DNA of 8,137 bases from Dehalococcoidia bacterium (GTDB lineage Bacteria > Chloroflexota > Dehalococcoidia > GIF9 > UBA5629), in assembly GCA_041653995.1 (NCBI GenBank), contig JBAZEK010000020.1, forward strand, positions 1 to 8,137, written 5' to 3'. The notes beneath the pieces were generated by a model. The model worked only from the letters and a program-made list of their open reading frames with translations, had not been told where the DNA came from and did no database searches. The translations under genes and the position numbers were made by a program. Below, piece after piece: positions 1-4,905 of this stretch (positions are counted from its first letter, which is position 1; every line of letters starts with the position of its first letter).

Positions 1-1
1 A

Positions 2-2413
2 GAGGGTGTGGGGTTCATCGAGGACCGGGGCGGGCGGGTGCTGGTGGCGGACGAGATGGGGCTTGGTAAGACGGTGCAGGCGCTGGCGTGGTTACAATTA
101 CACCCTGAAGCGTTGCCCGCGCTCGTGGTGTGTCCCTGCTCACTAAAGGGGAATTGGGAACGAGAGTGTCTGGCTTGGACTACTCTAAAAGCACGCATCC
201 TGTCCGGCACAAAGAGCGACGCCTCCCAAACTGGTCAGGATGTTTTGATAATCAACTACGATATTCTTCAGTACTGGCTTCCAGTGTTGGTTAATGTCGG
301 CACGGTTGTACTCGACGAGTGTTTTCCTTACAATACTCCTGTCGTTACTGATAAAGGGATGCTGTTGATCGGTGACATTGTGGAACATCGACTACCTGTT
401 AAATGTTTAAGCTATAATTTCCTGAAAAAAAAGATTTACTTCCAACCTATTATCCAGTATAATAAGAATCAAAAAACAAAAGGACTAATTAAAATCAACT
501 ATAATGGGGGATCAATCTCTTGCACCCCAAACCATAAAATATGGGAAGTAACATCAAATGAATACAAAACAGCCGATAAAATCAAACCTGGAGACATTTT
601 GCAGACGGTGTGGGAAACCAATAAAAAAACAAAGACAATTTTGCGGACGCTCCTGTGCCACATTGGAACATTGGTCAACTACCGAGTACCGAGAAAAAAC
701 GTGTGCAGCGATGAAAATAGCAAAGTACAAACTCACACGTTGCGAATTATGCAAGAAATGGTTTCGACAAAAACAGCAAGGCAAAAAACGATTCTGCGGA
801 ACTTCTTGCTCAGCAAAGTGGAGAATGAGTCAACCAGAAATCAGAGCGCAAATATTTACAAAAGAACGAACTGCAAAAACTATAATCGCCCGCAAACAAT
901 GGAATCAAACACTGGAAGGAAAAGCCTTTGCAAAAAGATGTTCCGATCGAATGAAAATAAACAACCCCTCAAGTCGACCAGACGTACAAAAGAAAATGAA
1001 ACAGACAAAAATACGAAAAGGAACCTGGGGAGTGTGGAAAGGACCCCGTGGTGGAAATGGAGCATACACCGCCCCGCAAATTATGCTGGCAGCTCTAATC
1101 AAAGGGAAAATGGAATTCTGTGTCAGCACATGGCCGGTGATGGCTCTAATCAAAAACCTGCCAAAGAATTACAAGATAGACATAGCCATCCCAGACAAAA
1201 AAATTGCAATCGAGGTAGATGGTGGAAGTCACTGCAATCCTATTCAGCAAAAATCCGACCAGAAAAAAAATTTAGCTTTACAAATGTTAGGGTGGAAAGT
1301 ATTAAGATTCTGGAACCGAGAAATAATGAACACTCCCCAAATGGTTCTGGACAAGATCAATTTGTCTATAATTTAGAAATCCAAAACACCCATAATTACT
1401 TCGCAAATGGTGTTCTCGTTTCAAATTGTCACTTTATCAAGAATGCCAAGACCCATCGGACCAAAGCAGTCAAAGCATTTTGTAAAGGGAAGCCCCATGT
1501 CATCGCACTTAGTGGAACTCCTATCGTCAACCGCCCCATCGAGTTCTTCAACACACTCAACATCTTAGCACCTACCGAGTTTGGGAAGTATTGGGACTAT
1601 GCCAACCGTTATTGTGGAGCCAAGCACAACGGGTACGGTTGGGACTTCAGCGGGGCCAGTAATACCGACGAACTCCACCAACGGCTCGACCGCAACATCA
1701 TGATCCGACGATTGAAAGCTGATGTGCTCAAAGACCTGCCGCCCAAGACCAAGACCACCGTGCCGCTGACCCTGGACACCTATGGCCAGTCCATCTACGA
1801 CGACGCCCTGCGCGAGGCCTTCGGCGTCTGGGAGAATGAAAAGCCCGACCCGCTCAAGGACATCACGGCGATTGGACATCTGCGCCGCGCCGCTATCATG
1901 GCAAAGCTGGAACTTTGTTATGAGTGGCTCGACAACTTCCTCGAGACCGGTAATAAAATTGTCGTCTTCGACATCCACCACAGCACAACCAACAAGCTGA
2001 TGAAGCGGTACGGGAAGATCGCCATAGCGCTGGACGGGAGAACTGATGTGCGAATCAGGTCAAAAGTGGTGGAGCAGTTCCAGACCGACCCAGCCATCAA
2101 AATGCTTATCGGCAACGTGCAGGTGGCGGGCATGGGGTTCACATTGACAGCGGCGCAGGACGCCGTATTCCTGGAATATCCCTGGACACCTTCAGAAATC
2201 AGCCAGTGCGAGGATAGGATTCACCGCATTGGCCAGACCGGGGCGGCTTCAATTTACTACCTGGTCGCTGCCGGAACGCTCGAGGAAGACATCATCGAAC
2301 TGATTGGCAAAAAACGAAAGGTGCTGGACGGTGTGTTGGATGGAATCATAGACGAGTCACAAAGCATGATGAAAAAACTGATCGAGAAACTCAAACTGAA
2401 AGGACGGCGATGA
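2..2413 (+). CDS. SNF2-family DEAD/DExH helicase, 5' partial, interrupted by an intein
   Basis: ATP-dependent SNF2/SWI2-type DNA translocase, a common accessory helicase in phage replication regions. The frame is open from base 2, so the N-terminus lies outside the window; the GTG at 8 is not a credible start because the Q-motif region would be missing. Numbering residues from base 8, Walker A is DEMGLGKT (15-22), then motif Ia-like VVCPCSLKGNWERE, motif II DE/CH split by the intein (residues 103-104 and 474-475, followed by FIKN), motif III ALSGTP, and C-terminal RecA-lobe motifs including GMGFTLTAA and QCEDRIHRIGQ (motif VI). Removing the 369-residue intein leaves about 432 visible host residues. 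The gene ends in TGA at 2411-2413, against the next small gene. Host parts are GC-rich, the intein AT-rich. Family assignment is confident; the biological substrate is unknown. Confidence 0.93.
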   Translation, partial: EGVGFIEDRGGRVLVADEMGLGKTVQALAWLQLHPEALPALVVCPCSLKGNWERECLAWTTLKARILSGTKSDASQTGQDVLIINYDILQYWLPVLVNVGTVVLDECFPYNTPVVTDKGMLLIGDIVEHRLPVKCLSYNFLKKKIYFQPIIQYNKNQKTKGLIKINYNGGSISCTPNHKIWEVTSNEYKTADKIKPGDILQTVWETNKKTKTILRTLLCHIGTLVNYRVPRKNVCSDENSKVQTHTLRIMQEMVSTKTARQKTILRNFLLSKVENESTRNQSANIYKRTNCKNYNRPQTMESNTGRKSLCKKMFRSNENKQPLKSTRRTKENETDKNTKRNLGSVERTPWWKWSIHRPANYAGSSNQRENGILCQHMAGDGSNQKPAKELQDRHSHPRQKNCNRGRWWKSLQSYSAKIRPEKKFSFTNVRVESIKILEPRNNEHSPNGSGQDQFVYNLEIQNTHNYFANGVLVSNCHFIKNAKTHRTKAVKAFCKGKPHVIALSGTPIVNRPIEFFNTLNILAPTEFGKYWDYANRYCGAKHNGYGWDFSGASNTDELHQRLDRNIMIRRLKADVLKDLPPKTKTTVPLTLDTYGQSIYDDALREAFGVWENEKPDPLKDITAIGHLRRAAIMAKLELCYEWLDNFLETGNKIVVFDIHHSTTNKLMKRYGKIAIALDGRTDVRIRSKVVEQFQTDPAIKMLIGNVQVAGMGFTLTAAQDAVFLEYPWTPSEISQCEDRIHRIGQTGAASIYYLVAAGTLEEDIIELIGKKRKVLDGVLDGIIDESQSMMKKLIEKLKLKGRR
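320..1426 (+). mobile_element. Intein inserted in the DExH (Walker B) box of the SNF2 helicase
   Basis: Protein-splicing element of 369 residues (helicase-frame residues 105-473). The first residue is Cys in block A, CFPYNTPVVTDKGMLLIGDI. Block B has the TxxH motif as TPNH (173-176), followed by KTADKIKPGDIL, typical of Hint domains. The C-terminal half shows FTNVRVESIKILE, then block F starting VYNLEIQNTHNYF (from residue 453) and block G ending VLVSN, followed by Cys+1 of the host. Splicing would rejoin host DE to CHFIKN, restoring a perfect SNF2 motif II, so the boundaries are well determined. The penultimate residue is Ser rather than the usual His, which is tolerated in a minority of inteins. 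No in-frame LAGLIDADG or HNH domain is present. Residues about 200-418 are a Lys/Arg/Asn/Thr/Ser-rich stretch that is the off-frame reading of the nested endonuclease gene. Splicing activity is inferred, not shown. Confidence 0.92.
558..1376 (+). CDS. Nested zinc-finger EDxHD/Vsr-like (DUF559-type) homing endonuclease, out of frame within the intein
   Basis: 272-residue protein read in the +1 frame relative to the helicase/intein. It has two Cys4 zinc-binding modules: C15-x2-C18-x10-C29-x3-C33 and C62-x2-C65-x14-C80-x3-C84. A basic linker follows, then a C-terminal nuclease core: YKIDIAIPDKKIAIEVDGGSH (D208, E219, D221, H225, D234), followed by LALQMLGWKVLRFWNREI and an amphipathic end. This matches the Vsr-like EDxHD/DUF559 fold known from phage homing endonucleases such as I-Bth0305I and those beside split inteins. 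It would cut intein-free helicase alleles to promote homing. The ATG at 558 is the first usable start before the first zinc finger; only a weak purine stretch (GGGAAG, 543-548) precedes it. Expression as a separate protein by internal initiation is inference. The TAG stop lies inside intein block F. Confidence 0.82.
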   Translation: MNTKQPIKSNLETFCRRCGKPIKKQRQFCGRSCATLEHWSTTEYREKTCAAMKIAKYKLTRCELCKKWFRQKQQGKKRFCGTSCSAKWRMSQPEIRAQIFTKERTAKTIIARKQWNQTLEGKAFAKRCSDRMKINNPSSRPDVQKKMKQTKIRKGTWGVWKGPRGGNGAYTAPQIMLAALIKGKMEFCVSTWPVMALIKNLPKNYKIDIAIPDKKIAIEVDGGSHCNPIQQKSDQKKNLALQMLGWKVLRFWNREIMNTPQMVLDKINLSII

Positions 2414-2436
2414 AAGATGAAAGATGAAAGATGCTC
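2409..2436 (+). repeat. 7-bp tandem repeat (GATGAAA x3 plus partial fourth) over a start codon
   Basis: Three perfect copies of GATGAAA at 2409, 2416 and 2423 are followed by GATGCTC. Each unit carries an ATG, and because the period is 7 the ATGs fall in all three frames (2410, 2417, 2424). The Shine-Dalgarno-like AAAGGA at 2399-2404 is 5 nt from the ATG at 2410, which reads only five codons before TGA, and 12 nt from the ATG at 2417 that opens the ribbon-helix-helix gene. Loss of one unit would put the full gene at the best spacing. Confidence 0.8.
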
Positions 2437-2599
2437 ATGGATGGTGCACAGGTTCCCGCGAAAACTCAAAGATAGGTTCGCCGCGGCAGCCAGGCTCGAC
2501 GGCAAGTCGATAGCTGACATGCTGACCTACCTGCTGCAACGGTTCCTGCGCGAGGAGTACGAGAAGACCCGTGCGGAGGTATTGAAAAATGACAAGTAA
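2417..2599 (+). CDS. Small ribbon-helix-helix (Arc/CopG-like) DNA-binding protein
   Basis: A 60-residue protein with the layout of a ribbon-helix-helix fold: a short beta strand (WMVHRFPRKLKDRF), helix A (AAAARLDGKSI), the turn with Ser, and helix B (ADMLTYLLQRFLREEYEKT). Such proteins bind DNA as dimers, usually as repressors, and this one probably controls phage genes nearby. The start is ambiguous: ATG at 2417 sits in a 7-bp repeat and is 12 nt from the nearest Shine-Dalgarno-like AAAGGA, while ATG at 2441 would give a nine-residue-shorter protein that still holds the whole fold. The gene is 3 nt downstream of the helicase stop and overlaps the next gene by 11 nt, implying co-transcription. 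The fold call rests on pattern and length alone; the DNA target is unknown. Confidence 0.7.
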   Translation: MKDERCSWMVHRFPRKLKDRFAAAARLDGKSIADMLTYLLQRFLREEYEKTRAEVLKNDK

Positions 2600-2834
2600 C
2601 CCACAGCGCACAACATTCCCCGGCGCCGGCAACTGGGAAGGATATTGGGTGTTGGGAAAGACCCGCCGAACCCTCGCACAGCTCGTCCACGCCGGGCGAA
2701 ACATCCGCACCGACCACAACTATCACCTGTTGTTCGCCAACGGGCAAATAGGGGACGGCACCTGGACTACTGAGGAACTCCTTGAGAAGGGGGCAAAGAT
2801 CACCTATGACAAACCTGCGCAAGACGCCCCTTGA
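2589..2834 (+). CDS. Hypothetical 81-residue phage protein
   Basis: Not recognised. The ATG at 2589 is preceded at 8 nt by a strong Shine-Dalgarno site (GGAGGT, 2575-2580), overlaps the end of the ribbon-helix-helix gene by 11 nt and has the GC-rich codon usage of its neighbours, so translation is likely. The protein is soluble-looking, with no signal peptide, membrane segment or cysteines. The middle (GYWVLGKTRRTLAQLVHAGRN, with LLFANGQIGDGTWTTEELL further on) suggests a small compact alpha/beta fold. Its last 29 nt overlap the start of the primase remnant. Before the GIY-YIG insert arrived it would have lain immediately upstream of the primase, in the same operon. No function can be assigned. 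Confidence 0.7.
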   Translation: MTSNPQRTTFPGAGNWEGYWVLGKTRRTLAQLVHAGRNIRTDHNYHLLFANGQIGDGTWTTEELLEKGAKITYDKPAQDAP

Positions 2835-2958
2835 CCTGGAGCAACTCCTTGCCGACGCCGGCATCCAGGCCGACCTACTGCCCTCGACAAACGGGATGTG
2901 GCAAAATCTTCCATGCGTAAAAAATAAATGTGTACATTCCCAAAGGAACAAGGTATAA
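2806..2958 (+). pseudogene. Remnant of the original primase 5' end, cut off by the homing-endonuclease insert
   Basis: A 50-codon frame starting ATG at 2806, GC-rich like the host genes. Residues 8-37 align with residues 4-30 of the primase 880 bp downstream: PLDLEQLL against PLNIEKLL, then IQ, then L.STN, then WxN(L/V)xC, with 14 identities over about 27 aligned positions by eye. The match stops at the first zinc-binding Cys (TGC 2914-2916); beyond it the sequence becomes AT-rich and unrelated, and the frame runs into the promoter at 2931-2959 and stops at 2956-2958. The simplest reading is that this was the native primase start, separated from its body when the GIY-YIG element brought in a new start. 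It may still be translated as a non-functional peptide; there is only a distant GGGGG-type ribosome site. Confidence 0.72.
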
Positions 2959-2959
2959 T
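2931..2959 (+). promoter_or_regulatory. Sigma70-type promoter for the GIY-YIG endonuclease (and primase)
   Basis: -35 TGTACA (2931-2936, four of six consensus bases), a 17-nt spacer and a perfect -10 TATAAT (2954-2959). It sits at the left edge of the AT-rich insert and would start transcription about 2966, roughly 100 nt before the endonuclease ATG. It gives the insert its own transcription and can feed the primase. Confidence 0.66.
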
Positions 2960-2981
2960 ATGTGCAGGAATAGAGAACGGG

Positions 2982-3064
2982 TAGCTCCCAGACTCGAAGA
3001 GGTCGGTCTCCCAGCCGACCCTGTCCTGCCTCTTTCAGCTGGGAACAATGATGGGAGATTGCTA
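2982..3064 (+). promoter_or_regulatory. Foldable leader able to mask the endonuclease ribosome-binding site
   Basis: The Shine-Dalgarno sequence (GGGAG in TGGGAGA, 3052-3058) can pair with either of two upstream copies of CTCCCA: 2985-2990 (6 bp, plus TAG 2982-2984 with CTA 3062-3064, covering the first base of the start codon) or TCTCCCA at 3007-3013 (7 bp). Competing helices are GGTCGG/CCGACC (3001-3006 with 3015-3020) and TCCCAGC/GCTGGGA (3009-3015 with 3038-3044). Sequestered ribosome sites are known for T4 homing endonucleases, where only certain transcripts are translated. The pairings are read directly; the regulatory role is inferred. Confidence 0.48.
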
Positions 3065-3684
3065 TGTGCGCTAAGATCTATCACCTCCTCGACGAGTACG
3101 GAAACATTCGAAATGTCGGAAAAACCACCAGAACACTTGAATACCGATTGGCAGGACATCTTTATGAGGCTACGCATGGTGGCAAAAATCATCGCTGCTG
3201 CTGGATCCGCTCGATGCTTGCCAGGGGATTAACACCTACCATAGAGTTACAGACCGAGGTAAGCGGGGACGGGTGCAAGGCGGAAATCGCCTATATCGCG
3301 CACTACAGAAAGATGGGACTCGACCTGGTAAACGGTACAGATGGTGGGGAAGGCACCTTTGATTCTACAGGTGCCATAGGTAAAAAAATTAGCGCCGCAT
3401 TAACTGGACGTATTTTATCCCCAAAATGGAGAAAAAACATTGGACTTGCCCGTAAAAAACTCATTAAAAGCGGTTGGCATTATCCAGAAGAAGGTAAAGC
3501 AAAAACAATTGCAAAATTAACAGGAAGAAAAAGAGGTCCTATACCTCTCTGGTGGAAAGAAAAAATGCGTAAACCACACAAATTCAAAGACAAACCCGCA
3601 TTTATACAACTGCAGCATGATTGTCATGTTGGAAAACCGTGGTCAAAAAAAAGACGTGATACTTTTAATAAAACAGGCAGATAA
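3064..3684 (+). CDS. Free-standing GIY-YIG homing endonuclease with C-terminal NUMOD3-type repeats
   Basis: 206-residue site-specific endonuclease of the GIY-YIG superfamily (Seg/I-TevI-like). The N-terminal catalytic domain (1-97) has the first motif at KIYHLL (Tyr6), the YIG position as NVGKT (17-21), Arg28 and His32 in RLAGHL, the catalytic Glu74 in CKAEIAYIAHY, and the closing LVNGTDGGEG (88-97) typical of the family. The rest is basic, with NUMOD3-like DNA-binding repeats: ISAALTGRILSPKWRKNIG, then IAKLTGRKRG, and a final KPWSKKRRDTF. The start is the ATG with GGGAG 6 nt upstream. The stop codon shares its final A with the primase ATG (TAATG), giving translational coupling. Codon use is AT-rich, unlike neighbouring genes, indicating transfer. 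It probably cleaves the intact primase zinc-finger coding region of insert-free phages, which is inferred from its position. Confidence 0.9.
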   Translation: MCAKIYHLLDEYGNIRNVGKTTRTLEYRLAGHLYEATHGGKNHRCCWIRSMLARGLTPTIELQTEVSGDGCKAEIAYIAHYRKMGLDLVNGTDGGEGTFDSTGAIGKKISAALTGRILSPKWRKNIGLARKKLIKSGWHYPEEGKAKTIAKLTGRKRGPIPLWWKEKMRKPHKFKDKPAFIQLQHDCHVGKPWSKKRRDTFNKTGR

Positions 3685-4595
3685 TGAAAGTACCATTAAA
3701 CATCGAAAAACTTTTACAAAAGTTTGAGATACAATACCGGCTTGGAAGCACAAACTGGTGCAATGTCTGCTGTCCCTTTTGTTCTGATTCTAAATTCCAT
3801 CTCGGCTACCCGACAGACGGTGGAAACTTTTTCTGTTTCCGCTGCGGACCGCTCCCCGAGGATGAAACCGTTGCCGCCCTGCTGGGGGTCGACCTCCCCA
3901 AGGCCCGCAGGTTGTGCCGGGAGCACCGGGTCTCAGAGGGTCACAGGAAAGACCTTTCGGCAGGTCCTGGGACCACCCGGGTACCAAGGATTAACACCCT
4001 GGAGACACGCCTGCCCTACGGCACTAGCCCGATGACAAACAGGCACCGCACCTATCTGCGGAGACGGGGCTTCGACCCCGACCAGCTGGAGCGGGACTGG
4101 GGGCTCTGCGGGACGGGAAACCTCGGGTCATTCGCCCATCGCATTATCATCCCGATCTACGACAGGGATAAAAAGCTGATCTGCTACCAGGGGCGGGACG
4201 TCACCGGGAAGTCACCCATGCGGTACAAGTCCTGCCCCGACGCGCTGGCGGCAACGCCCATTAAAAACTGCATCTACGGCCTAGATCGTTTGGAGGGGGA
4301 CCTGGTGGTCGTCACCGAGGGCGCCGCCAAGGTCTGGAGACTGGGCACGCCTGCCGTCTGCACGTTCGGTGCGACGGTCACCGACGCCCAAGTGCTGCTG
4401 CTGCGACGGTTCAGGCGGCGCATGGTGCTGTTCGACGGCGACGACACCGGCCGGGTCCAGGCGCAAACGCTAGCGGCGCGGCTCAGCCTGTTCCCCGGCG
4501 TTACGGAAATCGTGGAGCTCCCGGGGCCAGACGGGCCGGACGACCTGACTGACCTGGAGGCGCACGAGCTGATGGCCGAGCTCGTAGAAAGGTAA
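3684..4595 (+). CDS. DnaG-like primase with N-terminal zinc finger and TOPRIM domain
   Basis: 303-residue phage DNA primase that would make RNA primers at the fork. Zinc-binding residues are C30 and C33 (CCPFC), H39, and C51 and C54 (FFCFRCG). A linker leads to a core with RIIIPIYDRDKKLICYQGRD (153-172) and RYKSCPDA, and then the TOPRIM motifs VVVTEG (E212) and MVLFDGDDTGR (D251, D253). It is shorter than cellular DnaG, lacking the C-terminal helicase-binding domain, which fits phage types. The first ~50 codons are AT-rich and the rest GC-rich: the N-terminus was supplied by the upstream homing insert, while the native start survives at 2806-2916. The start at 3684 overlaps the endonuclease stop by one base. 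It works with the DnaB-like helicase at 5951. Confident for the family. Confidence 0.92.
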   Translation: MKVPLNIEKLLQKFEIQYRLGSTNWCNVCCPFCSDSKFHLGYPTDGGNFFCFRCGPLPEDETVAALLGVDLPKARRLCREHRVSEGHRKDLSAGPGTTRVPRINTLETRLPYGTSPMTNRHRTYLRRRGFDPDQLERDWGLCGTGNLGSFAHRIIIPIYDRDKKLICYQGRDVTGKSPMRYKSCPDALAATPIKNCIYGLDRLEGDLVVVTEGAAKVWRLGTPAVCTFGATVTDAQVLLLRRFRRRMVLFDGDDTGRVQAQTLAARLSLFPGVTEIVELPGPDGPDDLTDLEAHELMAELVER

Positions 4596-4680
4596 CTTTA
4601 GTAACCTTATGAAAATGCAAAGATAATGCTGTTCCGCCCTTTACCTGCTTGCCTTTAATTGGCATCAGCAAAGATATTTA

Positions 4681-4709
4681 TTTATTATTTGATCCGCATG
4701 GGATATAAT
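4681..4709 (+). promoter_or_regulatory. Promoter driving the structured leader before the initiator gene
   Basis: Perfect -10 TATAAT at 4704-4709 with a weak AT-rich -35 (TTTATT, 4681-4686) at 17 nt. It lies in an AT-rich, gene-free stretch. A transcript starting near 4716 would begin at or just inside the first hairpin of the leader. The weak -35 suggests it may need an activator or a phage factor. Confidence 0.52.
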
Positions 4710-4712
4710 TTA

Positions 4713-4741
4713 CCACGAAACGCGAAGTGCGCCTCGCGTGG
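4713..4741 (+). other. 5' hairpin of the leader RNA
   Basis: Outer stem CCACG (4713-4717) with CGTGG (4737-4741), and an inner stem CGC (4721-4723) with GCG (4729-4731) closing a GAAGT loop. It lies directly after the promoter -10 box, so it would form the 5' end of the transcript if initiation is slightly upstream of the expected point. It could protect the RNA or be part of a larger fold; alternatively CGCG (4721-4724) can pair with CGCG (4735-4738). Confidence 0.45.
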
Positions 4742-4754
4742 AATAAAAACGACA

Positions 4755-4905
4755 GGTCCAGACGAGTATGTATAAACTTCAAAATCAAACGGTCAGCAAC
4801 AATAGACGGGTTGTGATACCACTTTCAAGGTGGGCTCATCTGGACTTCCCGGCGCCCTATTGCCTGCTGGCCGTTTTCTTTTCCCATCAAGGAGGTCCCA
4901 GATGA
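4755..4905 (+). ncRNA. Riboswitch-like leader with alternative helices masking a ribosome site and start codon
   Basis: An aptamer-like domain is closed by an 11-position stem, 4756-4766 (GTCCAGACGAG) with 4835-4845 (CTCATCTGGAC), one C-A mismatch. Within it are a hairpin GGT..GCAAC (4791-4800) with GTTGT..ACC (4810-4820) and a hairpin CCAC (4819-4822) with GTGG (4830-4833), which share bases. The 3' strand of the closing stem can instead pair with the translation start region: 4836-4849 (TCATCTGGACTTCC) against 4891-4905, 14 pairs with one bulged C and one G-U, covering GGAGG and the ATG at 4902. The two helices exclude each other, which is the classic logic of a translational riboswitch. 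I do not recognise the aptamer as a known class, so ligand (metabolite, protein or temperature) is unknown. Confidence 0.5.
4849..4882 (+). terminator. Possible weak intrinsic terminator or attenuator
   Basis: Stem CCGGC (4849-4853) with GCTGG (4866-4870), including one G-U, followed after three bases by TTTTCTTTT (4874-4882). The stem is short and the T tract is interrupted and offset, so termination would be inefficient. It lies between the aptamer-like domain and the ribosome site, where an attenuator would be expected. Confidence 0.3.

Larger units (their letters stand above)
2917..3770 (+). mobile_element. AT-rich homing insert: promoter, leader, GIY-YIG gene and replacement primase start
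   Basis: The limits are approximate and inferred from the duplicated primase start: the left limit lies just after the Cys codon at 2914-2916 and the right limit at the equivalent Cys codon (3771-3773). The segment is much richer in A and T than its surroundings, and the AT-rich character runs on to about 3835, as expected if a donor allele was copied along with the endonuclease gene. It carries a near-consensus promoter, a foldable leader, the endonuclease, and about 29 codons giving the primase a new N-terminus, so the insertion does not inactivate its host gene. No terminal inverted repeats or group I intron core were seen. Confidence 0.62.
4596..4901 (+). other. Non-coding intergenic region before the small ORFs
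   Basis: No credible gene. It holds, in order, an imperfect hairpin just after the primase stop (AAGGT 4589-4593 with ACCTT 4604-4608, no T run, so not a convincing terminator), an AT-rich segment (4671-4690), the promoter, a 5' hairpin, the riboswitch-like domain and a weak terminator-like hairpin. No tRNA was found. Confidence 0.7.

Noticed and set aside
320..1426. In-frame LAGLIDADG or HNH domain inside the intein
   Set aside because: The intein-frame middle shows no such motif and is a Lys/Asn/Thr-rich off-frame translation of the nested gene.
1565..1981. 138-codon open frame on the minus strand
   Set aside because: It lies opposite the well-supported SNF2 helicase, has no ribosome site, and its sequence is the antisense of GC-rich codons.
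2466..2951. 161-codon minus-strand frame
   Set aside because: It spans three plus-strand genes with good ribosome sites and shows no recognisable domain; it is a GC-driven shadow.
2930..3232. 100-codon plus-strand frame overlapping the GIY-YIG start
   Set aside because: It begins inside the promoter and reads the endonuclease gene in the wrong frame; no ribosome site.
2917..3770. Group I intron containing the GIY-YIG gene
   Set aside because: The downstream primase has its own start and a complete zinc finger, the flanking primase sequence is duplicated instead of split, and no intron core or splice-site pairing was found.
4713..4846. Hammerhead or other small self-cleaving ribozyme, suggested by a CGAAAC near 4716
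   Set aside because: The required CUGAUGA core is absent and the surrounding stems do not form the three-way junction.
4755..4850. tRNA gene
   Set aside because: No T-loop GGTTCRA pattern and no cloverleaf with a seven-base anticodon loop could be drawn.
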